A stretch of DNA of 64,000 bases, taken from BP-133 sp040756995 (lineage in GTDB: Bacteria > Actinomycetota > Acidimicrobiia > IMCC26256 > BP-133). Under the pieces are notes generated by a model. The model did no database searches and was not told where the DNA came from. It was given only the letters and a program-made list of their open reading frames with translations. The DNA lies in contig JBFLYK010000014.1 of assembly GCA_040756995.1 (NCBI GenBank), positions 1 to 64,000 on the forward strand, read 5' to 3'. Of the stretch, positions 44,973 to 53,900 are shown in pieces; position 1 is the first letter of the stretch, and every line of letters starts with the position of its first letter. The position numbers and the translations under genes were made by a program.

Positions 44973-45050
44973 TGTCCGGACAACAATCCCCGTACTGAGC
45001 GGCGAAGGTTGGACTCGAGCCCGCGGGGCGATGTTAGACTTATCCGGACA
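44973..45050. promoter_or_regulatory. Paired TGTCCGGACA-type palindromes, probable operator
   Basis: A perfect 10-bp palindrome TGTCCGGACA (44973-44982) and a near copy TATCCGGACA (45041-45050) are 68 bases apart upstream of the rightward dehydrogenase operon. The second lies about 55 bases before the GTG start, where a promoter would be. Both share TCCGGACAA. GntR or TetR proteins often bind such sites; the two GntR proteins and the TetR protein of this window are candidates. Confidence 0.45.
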
Positions 45051-45103
45051 AATCATTCGAACGCGGCCGAGGACCGCTCGGACCGGCCCTGGAGGGACAC
45101 GCG

Positions 45104-46255
45104 GTGTGGGACCCAGACGACATGGAGCAGTTCCTCCAGACACTCTCCCGTTGGCTCGACAAGGACGTGCGCCCAAACGTGCTCGAATACGAGCATGCGG
45201 ACCAGTATCCGTCCGACATGGTCGAGCAGATGCGGGAGTTCGGACTGTTTGGTGCCACCATCCCCCAGGAGTATGGCGGCCTGGGGACTCCTGCGGTCGT
45301 CTATGCCCGGATCGTCGAGGCGATCTCCGAGGTGTGGATGTCGCTCACGGGAGTGATCAACTCTCATCTCATGATGGCGCATCTCGTGTCCAGATTCGGC
45401 ACCGAGGAACAGCGCCGTTCGCTCCTGCCGCGGTTCGCCACCGGCGAGCTCCGAGGGGGCTTGGCCCTCACGGAACCCGACTGCGGCACGGACCTTCAGG
45501 CCATTCGGATGCATGCCGTGCGCGACGGCGACAGCTACCGCATTAGCGGAACGAAGTCGTGGATCACCAACGGGGACAGGGGGAATTGCCTCGCCGTGCT
45601 GGTCAGGACGGATCCACGGGCGACGCCACGGCACCGGGGCCTCTCGCTGTTCTTCGTCCAGAGGTCGGATGGCTACGCTGTGAGCCGGAAGTTCGACAAG
45701 CTCGGCTACCGGGGCGTCGACACCGTCGAACTGTACTTCGATGACGTGATCGTCCCGGCCGGCCGGATCATCGGCGGGGAGGAGGGACGCGGCTTCCTCC
45801 ACACCGTCGGCGGCCTGGAGCTCGGGCGCATCAACGTGGCGGCTCGAGGTGTCGGCGTGGCGTCGGCCGCTCTCAAGGCCGCCCTCTCCTACAGCCGGAT
45901 CAGGCATACGATGGGCAAGCCGATCTCGGAGCACCAAGCCATCCAGCTGAAGCTGGCCGACATGGCCTGCCGCGTGGCGTCTGCTCGGCTGTTGGTGCAG
46001 GCAGCAGCAGAGGCCTTCGACGCCGGACGCCGCTGTGACTTGGAAGCCGGGATGGCCAAACTGGTGGCGTCAGAGGCGGCCCTGGAGAACGCGACGGAAG
46101 CGCTGCGCATCCACGGCGCGTGGGGCTACTCGGCGGAAGACCACATCGAACGCTATTACCGGGACGCCCCGCTGCTCTGCATCGGGGAAGGCACCAACGA
46201 GATCCAACGGCTGGTCATCGCTCGCCGCCTCCTCGAGGAGCACACCGCCTCATGA
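45104..46255 (+). CDS. Acyl-CoA dehydrogenase, single-gene type
   Basis: 383 residues from GTG with GGAGG 8 bases upstream. It contains GLALTEPDCGTDLQAIRM, KSWITNGDRGNCLAVLVRT and the C-terminal CIGEGTNEIQRLVIARRLL, where Glu precedes GTNEIQ as in medium-chain type enzymes. Unlike the other dehydrogenases in the island it has no beta partner next to it, so it is probably a homotetramer. It starts a tight operon with CoA transferase, hydratase and thiolase genes that could carry out a full round of beta-oxidation. Confidence 0.9.
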   Translation: MWDPDDMEQFLQTLSRWLDKDVRPNVLEYEHADQYPSDMVEQMREFGLFGATIPQEYGGLGTPAVVYARIVEAISEVWMSLTGVINSHLMMAHLVSRFGTEEQRRSLLPRFATGELRGGLALTEPDCGTDLQAIRMHAVRDGDSYRISGTKSWITNGDRGNCLAVLVRTDPRATPRHRGLSLFFVQRSDGYAVSRKFDKLGYRGVDTVELYFDDVIVPAGRIIGGEEGRGFLHTVGGLELGRINVAARGVGVASAALKAALSYSRIRHTMGKPISEHQAIQLKLADMACRVASARLLVQAAAEAFDAGRRCDLEAGMAKLVASEAALENATEALRIHGAWGYSAEDHIERYYRDAPLLCIGEGTNEIQRLVIARRLLEEHTAS

Positions 46256-47490
46256 CCAGCGGCCGCCCCAGCGGACCACTCGCCGGCTACCGGATCGTCG
46301 ACTTCAGCGCCAACATGTCAGGTCCGTACGGGACCATGATCCTCGGCGACCAAGGCGCCGACGTCGTGAAAGTGGAATCACCCGAGGGTGACCCGTTGCG
46401 GTCGGTCGGGACGTCCCGCTCGGGGATCTCCGCCTACTTCGCCAATCTCAACCGCAGCAAACGGTCAGTCGTCATCAACCTGTCGACAGCGGAGGGCCGT
46501 GAACTCGCGCAACGGCTGATCGACACCGCCGACGTCGTCGTACAGAATTTCCGCCCGGCGGTCGCCAACCGGCTGGGACTGACGGGACTACAACTCCGGG
46601 CCGCCCGCCCCGGACTCGTCTGCGCCAGCGTCACTGGTTTCGGTGCGAGCGGGCCCTATGCCGGTCGGCCAGTGTACGACCACGTGATCCAGGCGGCTTC
46701 CGGCATCGCCGCCAGCCAGACCGACGGCCACACCGGCCAGCCGTCCCTCATCCGCCAGGGAATCGTCGACAAGGTCACCGGCCATGTACTAGCCCAGGCG
46801 ATCACGGCCGCGCTGCTGCAGCGGTCCCGTACCGGGATGGGGTGCGACCTCAATGTCTGCATGCTCGACGCCGCCGTCGCCTTCCTGTGGCCGGACGGGA
46901 TGATGAACCACACCATCGCCGAACCGGACACAGAACTGCCATCAATCGCCAACAGCTTCCGGCTCACGCGGACACGCGACGGCCACGTGGCCCTCACCGT
47001 CCTGACCAGCGCACAATGGAAGGGTCTGCTCAAGGCAGTGGGCTATGTGGATCTCGCCGCTGACCAAGGAACGTGGACCGCCAATGAGCGGATGCAACGC
47101 GGTGGCACCGTCATGAAAGAGGTCGCACGACACCTCTCCGCTCTGACCAGCGAGGAGGTGGTGGCGATGATGGCCGACCATGACGTTCCCTGCGCTCCCG
47201 TCGTCGCCCTTGAGGACCTCGTCAGCCATCCTCAGCTACGAAGCAATGGCACCGTGGAAGATGTCGAACACCCCGTCCTAGGACGGATCCGCCAGCCCAG
47301 ACCCGTTGTGGACTTCGACCAGGGCGGGGCCGCCTGCAGGCGCCCCGTCCCGAGTCTCGGCGAGCACACCGTCGAAGTTCTATCGGAAATCGGCGTCGCC
47401 GCCGACGAAATCGAGTCGCTCCTGGGACACAGGATCGTCGTCAGTTCGGCCAAGTCCACGCACCAGGCTCCGGAAAGAACCATTCGATGA
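46252..47490 (+). CDS. CaiB/BaiF family CoA transferase
   Basis: 412 residues from the ATG in a 4-base overlap with the dehydrogenase stop. Family III features are YRIVDFSANMSGPYGTMILGD, VVKVESPEGDPLR and ASVTGFGASGPYAG. The catalytic Asp is in RQGIVDKVTGHVLAQ, as in formyl-CoA and carnitine CoA transferases; the racemase His/Asp/Glu set is not present. It would pass CoA from a donor thioester to a free acid, an ATP-free way to activate a pathway intermediate. It overlaps the MaoC gene by 4 bases. Confidence 0.88.
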   Translation: MTSGRPSGPLAGYRIVDFSANMSGPYGTMILGDQGADVVKVESPEGDPLRSVGTSRSGISAYFANLNRSKRSVVINLSTAEGRELAQRLIDTADVVVQNFRPAVANRLGLTGLQLRAARPGLVCASVTGFGASGPYAGRPVYDHVIQAASGIAASQTDGHTGQPSLIRQGIVDKVTGHVLAQAITAALLQRSRTGMGCDLNVCMLDAAVAFLWPDGMMNHTIAEPDTELPSIANSFRLTRTRDGHVALTVLTSAQWKGLLKAVGYVDLAADQGTWTANERMQRGGTVMKEVARHLSALTSEEVVAMMADHDVPCAPVVALEDLVSHPQLRSNGTVEDVEHPVLGRIRQPRPVVDFDQGGAACRRPVPSLGEHTVEVLSEIGVAADEIESLLGHRIVVSSAKSTHQAPERTIR

Positions 47491-48011
47491 GCCAAGGCCG
47501 CCGACACGAAGGGAGTTACTTCGAGGACTTTTCAATCGGGGATGTGTTCGCTCATCCGGTGGGCCGAACGATCACCCACTCCGACAACGTCTGGTTCACC
47601 CTACTGACGATGAATACAAACGAACTGCACTTCAATGCCGATTACGCACAGCGGTCCATCCACGGCCGAGAGGTCGTCAACTCAGGCCTCACGCTCGCCA
47701 TCGTGCTCGGACTCTCGGTGTCGGACATCAGCCAGAACGCCTTGGCCAACCTCGGCTGGGACGAGATCCGCCTCTCCCACCCCGTATTCGTGGGGGACAC
47801 TCTGTACGGCGAGAGCATCATTACCAACCTGAGAGAATCGAAGTCCCGGCCCCAAGCCGGGATCGTCTCCTGTTTCACCCGTGGCCTTAACCAGGACGGG
47901 CTTGAGGTGCTCTCGTACCGGCGATCCGTCATGGTCTACAAGCAAGCGGCAGGCCAGGCCGTCCGCCGGTTCCCATGCGCCGACGTGTCGATCGTCGAGC
48001 GAGCCAAGTGA
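47487..48011 (+). CDS. MaoC-type hot-dog hydratase
   Basis: 174 residues. The first part, YFEDFSIGDVFAHPVGRTIT and then NVWFTLLTMNTNELHFNADYA in part (core TMNTNELHFN), follows mesaconyl-CoA/beta-methylmalyl-CoA dehydratase-like MaoC proteins. The hydratase residues Asn/His (NELHFN) are visible. The second half (GWDEIRLSHPVFVGDTLYGES) is the usual second strand set. It likely hydrates a 2-enoyl-CoA, possibly branched, after the dehydrogenase step. It is followed after about 60 bases by a thiolase gene. Confidence 0.87.
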   Translation: MSQGRRHEGSYFEDFSIGDVFAHPVGRTITHSDNVWFTLLTMNTNELHFNADYAQRSIHGREVVNSGLTLAIVLGLSVSDISQNALANLGWDEIRLSHPVFVGDTLYGESIITNLRESKSRPQAGIVSCFTRGLNQDGLEVLSYRRSVMVYKQAAGQAVRRFPCADVSIVERAK

Positions 48012-48071
48012 TCTGAAACTGAACTGATCCTCGAAAGGCACACAAGAAGACGAGCGTGACAAGGAGCGATT

Positions 48072-49244
48072 GTGAGGGAAGTGGTCATCGTCGAGGCTGT
48101 CCGCACGCCGATCGGTCGCCGCGACGGCGGGTTATCAACGTTCCATTCAGCCGATCTCCTGGGGGCCGTTCAACTGGAGCTTATGGCCCGATCCGGTATT
48201 GACCCGGCTGAGGTTGGTCAGATTGTAGGTGGGTGCGTCAGCCAGGTCGGCCAGCAATCCTTCAACATCACCCGAACTGCCTGGCTGACCTCCGGGTTGC
48301 CGCAGACCTCGGCGGCGACGACCGTCGACTCGCAGTGCGGGTCGTCACAGCAGGCAGCCAACATCGCCGTCTCGATGGTCGCGTCCGGGGCGGTGGACGT
48401 CGCCGTTGCCTGCGGCGTGGAGGTGATGAGCCGTGTCCCCATGGGATCGAGCCTGGGACAAGGCGTAGGCAAGGCCATCCCCAAGTCATACTTCGGCCGC
48501 TTTGAATATACGACCCAGTTCCAAGCCGCGGAGCGCATCGCCAAGACGTGGGGCATCACCCGCGGCGAACTCGACCAGTTCGGGTGTGAGTCGCAGCAGC
48601 GACTAGCTATGGCCTGGGGCGAGCAGCGCTTCTCCACGCAACTGATGCCGGTCGATGCCCCCGACCTCGGTGAGGACGGAAAACCGACCGGCACGACGCA
48701 CCGTGTCGAGCGGGATGAAGGTCTCCGAGAGACCACGATGGAAGGCCTGGCTGCTCTCAACCCGGTCGTCGGGCCGGATGGGTTGCACACCGCCGGCACT
48801 TCATCGCAGATCTCCGACGCCGCTGGCGCTGTGCTTCTCATGGCCAAAGAGAAGGCGGAGGCGCTAGGAGTCCGGCCTCGCGCCCGCGTGATCGACACAT
48901 GCCTGGTGGGCTCCGACCCGGTCCTCATGCTCACGGGGCCAATCGACGCGACCAGGCACCTCCTGCAGCGGACAGGCATGACCATCGACGACATCGACCT
49001 GATCGAGATCAACGAAGCGTTCGCTTCTGTGGTGGTCGCCTGGGAGCGGGAGGTGAAGGCGGATCACAGCCGGGTGAATCCCAACGGCGGGGCCATCGCT
49101 CACGGTCACGCGCTCGGTGCCACAGGATCGATCCTCCTCACCAAGGCGCTCCACGAACTCGAACGAGCCGACCAGCAGATAGCGCTGGTGACGATGTGCT
49201 GCGGTGGCGGACTCGCCACCGGCACACTCATAGAGCGGCTCTGA
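48072..49244 (+). CDS. Thiolase, FadA5-like (steroid side-chain type)
   Basis: 390 residues from GTG with AAGGAGCGATT upstream. The nucleophile is Cys89 (VDSQCGSSQQA), with His346 (NGGAIAHGHALGATG) and Cys376/377 (MCCGGGLATGT) completing the site. Wording around ETTMEGLAALNPVVGPDGLH in part (core HTAGTSSQISDAAGAVL) and ALHELERADQQIALVTMC closely follows mycobacterial FadA5, which cleaves 3-keto side-chain CoA esters of cholesterol. It would release acetyl- or propionyl-CoA. It ends the last operon of the island. Confidence 0.88.
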   Translation: MREVVIVEAVRTPIGRRDGGLSTFHSADLLGAVQLELMARSGIDPAEVGQIVGGCVSQVGQQSFNITRTAWLTSGLPQTSAATTVDSQCGSSQQAANIAVSMVASGAVDVAVACGVEVMSRVPMGSSLGQGVGKAIPKSYFGRFEYTTQFQAAERIAKTWGITRGELDQFGCESQQRLAMAWGEQRFSTQLMPVDAPDLGEDGKPTGTTHRVERDEGLRETTMEGLAALNPVVGPDGLHTAGTSSQISDAAGAVLLMAKEKAEALGVRPRARVIDTCLVGSDPVLMLTGPIDATRHLLQRTGMTIDDIDLIEINEAFASVVVAWEREVKADHSRVNPNGGAIAHGHALGATGSILLTKALHELERADQQIALVTMCCGGGLATGTLIERL

Positions 49245-49699
49245 AGCTGAGCAAGGCCGATGATGGCTGAACTCAACGTCTTGTCAGCCCGTCCGAGTGT
49301 CGAGAGCGGCGACTGGCCGATCGGCCCGACCGCACGCTTGACCCTGTGTTCGGATCCGGACGAAGACCCCGGCGAGCCGGTCAGGCGGGTGTTCCCTACC
49401 CCCGGCCGGATGATGGCCCCGTCGAAGCCGCCGGTCGAGCTAGCCACGTACGGTCGGTGTCGGTCAGCCTGGCGCGTCGGGACAGCACCGCGGGATCGAC
49501 GGGCGGATCGTCGGGGAACGCCTGGCAACACAATTGCTGCGGGCCTTTGGGCGGCAGGAACGACCCTGGTCGGCCCCCCTACCCACGACAGCGGCGACGG
49601 CCCTCCTGGGGCTCACCGGCGCGACCACCCACCCGGTCACGACGAGCGCCGCCCGCCGTTTAGCTTTAGCTTTAGCCAGCGCCACGATCCGGGCCAGCA
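49245..49699. other. Spacer after the thiolase gene, no supported gene
   Basis: About 455 bases with several open frames but no recognised protein. A leftward frame of 79 codons (49464-49703) reads MMLARIVALAKAKAKRR at its start and overlaps the MBL stop; it looks doubtful. A perfect triple TTTAGC repeat lies near 49659-49676 and encodes its AKAKAK. The stretch marks the border between the catabolic island and the next block. Confidence 0.4.
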
Positions 49700-50089
49700 T
49701 CACGCCATGTCTACGTAGCGGTCACCGACCAGGGCGGCGTCGGCCGGGTGGAGGGCCACCCGGGCGCCGGAGGCTTCCCGGATCCGCCCGGCCAGACCGT
49801 AGTGGTCGGGGTGGATGTGGGTGACGAACACGTCGGTGACGTCGCCCGGTGTGTAGCCGGCCCGGCCCAGCCCGTCGGCCAGCGCCGCCCAGGCGTCGTC
49901 GGTGTCCCAGCCGGCGTCGACCAGTGCCATCCCGGCGGGCACCTCGAGGGCGTAGACCAGCACGTAGCGCAGCGGGTTCTGGGGGATCGGTACGGGGATG
50001 GACCACAGCCCCCGCCGGACCCGCTCGACCGGGGGCAGGACCTGGTCGTGCCAGGCCTGGACCTGGAGAGTGCCGGTGGCTTCGATCAC
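49700..50089 (-). pseudogene. Truncated MBL-fold metallo-hydrolase
   Basis: 129 residues, GTG start overlapping the TetR stop by 4 bases. It begins as a normal MBL protein: VRRGLWSIPVPIP, VLVYALEVPAGMALVDAGWD and the metal motif VFVTHIHPDHYGLAGRI (H-x-H-x-D-H). It stops after VALHPADAALVGDRYVDMA, while relatives with this start run to roughly 330 residues and carry further metal ligands. No continuation is seen in any frame downstream. The gene was probably cut by the rearrangement that placed the catabolic island here. Metal binding is incomplete, so activity is unlikely. Confidence 0.8.
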
Positions 50090-50796
50090 CGGGCCCCTCG
50101 CCCCGCCCCCACCGGCCCGCCGGCCGCCCCTGTAAGGGGGGAGGGAGCAGGCGACCGGGCGGGCCCGGCGGAGGACCCGGCGGGGGCCGACGACCGGGCC
50201 GGCGCCCGGCGGCGACGGCCGGCCCGGTCAAGCCCGACGTGGAAGAGGCCTTCGACCATCCGGCGCAGGGCGGCGGGGTCATCGACGTCGACGGTGACCG
50301 AGGGGGTGGCCATCAGCGACAGGGCCAGGCGGGCGGTCCATTCGGCCACCACCGTCGGGTCGACGCCGGCGGGCAGTTCGCCCCGGACCCGGCCGTCTTC
50401 GACGATCGGCCCGAGCAGGTCGATGGCCGCCCGCAGCAGCGGCTCCGCCTCGGTGGTCAGGCCGGGCAGGACGGCATGGGGTTCGCAGGCCAGGAGCCGC
50501 TGGAAGACCGGGTGGCTCCGGACGTAGCCGACCGAGAACACCACCGCCTCCACCAGCTTGGCCACCGCTCCGGCGTGGCGGTCCAGTTCCGTCGTCACCG
50601 CCTGTCGCAGCCGGCCCCACTCCCGTTCAAGTAGCGCCGCCGCCAGCCCGTCCCGGTCCCCCACATGCTTGTAGACCGTCGGCCGGGAACAGCCCGCCAG
50701 TGCGGCGACATCGGCGATGGTCGTGCGCCACGGGCCGTACCGCACGAAACACTCCGCCGCCGCGTCGAGGATCCCGTCCCGCAGCTCCGCCGCCAT
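50086..50796 (-). CDS. TetR-family transcription regulator
   Basis: 236 residues. The N-terminal helix-turn-helix is ILDAAAECFVRYGPWRTTIADV and then ALAGCSRPTVYKHVGDRDGL (first part to residue about 50). The ligand-binding part (about 60-195) is helical and followed by an unusual Ala/Pro/Gly/Ser-rich tail of about 40 residues. The AT-rich sequence just upstream of the start (revcomp of 50800-50830, with TTTACA and TATAAA) probably holds its promoter. It was co-transcribed with the now truncated MBL gene. Confidence 0.88.
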   Translation of the reverse strand: MAAELRDGILDAAAECFVRYGPWRTTIADVAALAGCSRPTVYKHVGDRDGLAAALLEREWGRLRQAVTTELDRHAGAVAKLVEAVVFSVGYVRSHPVFQRLLACEPHAVLPGLTTEAEPLLRAAIDLLGPIVEDGRVRGELPAGVDPTVVAEWTARLALSLMATPSVTVDVDDPAALRRMVEGLFHVGLDRAGRRRRAPARSSAPAGSSAGPARSPAPSPLTGAAGGPVGAGRGAR

Positions 50797-50989
50797 AGCC
50801 TTTATATCTTAGCGGCCAATGTAAATCCATCAAGCCGGCCGGCGTCGACGAGTGGGCCGACGGCGAAGGCGGCCCGGTTCAGGTTTGGTCACGGGTGCCC
50901 TCGACGGCGTGGCGGACGCGGGTCGGCCCGCCGGCCAGCGCGGCGTTCGCCGGGGGGCTTGCTCACCGTCTTCGGATGATTCCGGGCCG

Positions 50990-53900
50990 TCACGCCGTCG
51001 AGCGTTTGGCCCCTTTGCTGGTCAGTTCTTCGTAGAGGGCCAGCGTGTCGGGGTGGACCCGGTCGGTGAGGTCGTCGGTTTCGAGGACGTCGCAGAGTTC
51101 GGCCATGGCGGCGTGGACTCCGGCCGGGTTGCCGGCGGCGTCGGCGGCGAGCATGCGGTCGCGGTAGAGGATCTCGTTGCCCGGGGAGGCGAGGAGCCCC
51201 TGTCGGGCGGCCCAGTCAGCTCCGGAGGGATCAGCGGCGGCGAGGCAGAGTTCGACCATGCGGTGGGCGTTGTCCACGACGAGGGCTTGGATGCGGGCCG
51301 GGTGGCCTTCGGGTTGGGCCCAGTGGAATCCCTGTGTCGCGGCGAAGGGCTGTCCCCGTACGAGTTTCAGCGCCGTACGGAGCAGTTCGATGGCCCGGGT
51401 CGAGCTGTGGTGTTCGGCGTGGGCCACGAGACGCTGGAAGCGGGCGACGTCGGTGGTGACCGTTCCGGCGAGGCGGTAGATCTCGCTGTTGGCCTGGGGG
51501 AAGTGCCGGGCGCCGATCAGGCCGCGGGTCAGGGAGATCACGTTGGCGAAGGTCTTGGCCGCCGGTGCCGGGCGGTCGGGTGGCCACAGCACGGTGCGGA
51601 GGCGGTCGCCGTCGGCCCCTTCGGGGTGGAGGGCGAGGTAGGCGATGAGATCGAGCGGTCGGCCGCCCTCGATGGGCTGGTCGCTGCCGATGACGTCAAC
51701 GGGGCCGAGGAGGCGGACCTCCACCTCGAAGGGCGCCTCCTCGAAGGGTTCGTCATCGGGTTCGTCGGCGGGCGCCGGAGCGGGAAGCACGACCACCCGG
51801 TCCATGTCGGGTGGGACCCGGTCCGTGTCGGGTGGGACCCGGTCTATACCGGATGGGACCCGGTCTATACCGGATGGGACCCGGTCCATTTCCGGTGGGA
51901 GCGGTCCGGCGGCAACCTGATCGGCATCGGAGGCGGCCGCTGGTTCGTCTCCAGCCGGCTCGGCCTCCTCCGCCAGGAGTTGATCGGCCGCCTCGAGGGT
52001 CTCTTCGGTCAGGCCGGCTCGGTGGAGGCGAAGGCCGAGCGGGACGGTCTGGATGGTTCCGTCCTTGCAGCGCAATGTCCAGCGCGCTCCGGGAAGCGCT
52101 CCGGCGACGACGACGCCGAGGCCCGTTCCGCCGTCAGCGGCGAGGGTGGCGAGCCGTGCGGCGGTCTGGTCGTCTGGTGTTTCGGTGCAGATGATGAGGG
52201 TGGGGATCCATCCGTCTCCGCCATCGCCGGTGGTGCGGGCGGCGAAGGTCGTGGGCCGGTTGCCGAGGGCGGTTCGGAGTGCCGCCGCGGCCGGCTCGAG
52301 TTCGTCGATCACGGCCGCCGCGGAGGTGGCGTGCCGGACGCGGGGAAGCGTTTCGATCCCGGTGAAGCGCTCACCGATCACCACGACGTCGAGGTGGTCG
52401 GCCCAGGTGCTGGTCCCCAGTTCGAGGACGAACTGGTGCAGGAGTCGGCGGGCCTCACCCGGATCGCCGTCGATGGCCATCACGCCGGCCGTCTCGAGGT
52501 CGACGAGGACGGTGCCGCCGACCCCGGTTCCGAGGGTGACGAGAGCGGGGAGTGGGGCGACCCTTCCGGCGGAGGAGCGGAGGGTATCGAGGTCGGCGGT
52601 GCTGATCCTCCACGTCCATCCGTCGTCGGTGGCGGTGAACCCGTCGGGGGCGGCCGGGCAGGGCGCCGCCAGGAGGAACTCGATGGCGTCGCCGGCGATC
52701 TGCACCGCGATCACCGGGGGGCGTGGCCGGTCGGGTTGGTTGGCCAGGGCGGCTCCCAGCGCCCGCAGGCTCACGTCGAGGCGATCGACGTCGGCCCCGT
52801 GCTGACCGGCGTTGGTGCGGATGCCCAGTTCGCTGTCGGCCAGGTTGGGGTTCGGTACGGCCGGTGGACGGCCCGGGAGGCTCCGGCGCGACCGGGCCCG
52901 CCGGAGACGGTCGAGGGTCACGACCACGCCGACGGCCGCCAGACCGGTTCCCAGGACCGCCAGCGGCTGGGCGGGGTCCGTCCCCGTTCTGCCGCCTGCC
53001 GATGCGGGTGGTTCCGGTGCCGGCTGGGCTTCGCTGCGTGGGGTCGTCGGCAGGGCTTGCTCGCCGGCGGCCTCACTCCCAGGCGAGGTGGGTGGCGGAC
53101 TGGCGGGAAGCGCCGCCACGGCTGGCGGCGCCGATGCAGGGACCGGCGCCGGTTCCCGCGGCGGAGCGTCGACGCTCAACCGGAGGACCCAGTGGGGACG
53201 GATGAGGTCGGGATCCTGGAGGGACCGGCCGTCGGGTTGGGGCTTGCCCTTGTTCAGTTCGAAGACCTCGGGCCAGCGGTGGGCGTCACCGAGATGGCGG
53301 CGGGCGAGGCCCGAGAGGCTGTCTCCGGGGGCGACGACGACGCTCTGTGCCGCTCGGGCCGAGGGGGCCACGCCGTCGGCCGGGAGCCGGAGGACCCACC
53401 CCTTCGTGATGTGGCGGGGATTGGAGAGGGCCGCACCGTCGTGTTGGAGGCGGCCCCGGTTGAGTTCGAAGATCTCCGGCCATCGCCTCGGGTTGCCCAG
53501 GTGGCGGTCGGCGATGGCCCAGAGCGTGTCCCGCGGGCCGACGATGCATTCCGGCTCCTGGGCCGGGGTTGGGACCGTCCCCCGGTGGGTCGTAGTCTCC
53601 GCCGCTGCGGACGCCGGAACGGCGGGGGTCACGGCGAGCGGCGCAGGGGCGACGGCGCTGCGGGTGACGGGCGCCGGAAGGCTGGCGGCGGTGGCGGGGA
53701 GGGGGGACTGGATCGGCAGGGCCATGAACGAGGCGACCAGCCATCCGGCGAGACGTTGCGACGCTTGCGAGGCGGGAAGGCGCGGTGTCGTCCGGCCCCG
53801 GAGGCAGGCGATCACTTCGGCGACCAGGCACACCATGAGTTGTGCCCAGGCCAGCCAGCAGATGGCGGCGATGGCCTTCACGAAGATCTCGTCGGCGATG

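Noticed and set aside
49260..49718. Rightward 152-codon frame after the thiolase gene
   Set aside because: It has low-complexity Arg/Pro/Gly content, no ribosome site and no recognisable domain, and it runs into the antisense of the MBL gene.
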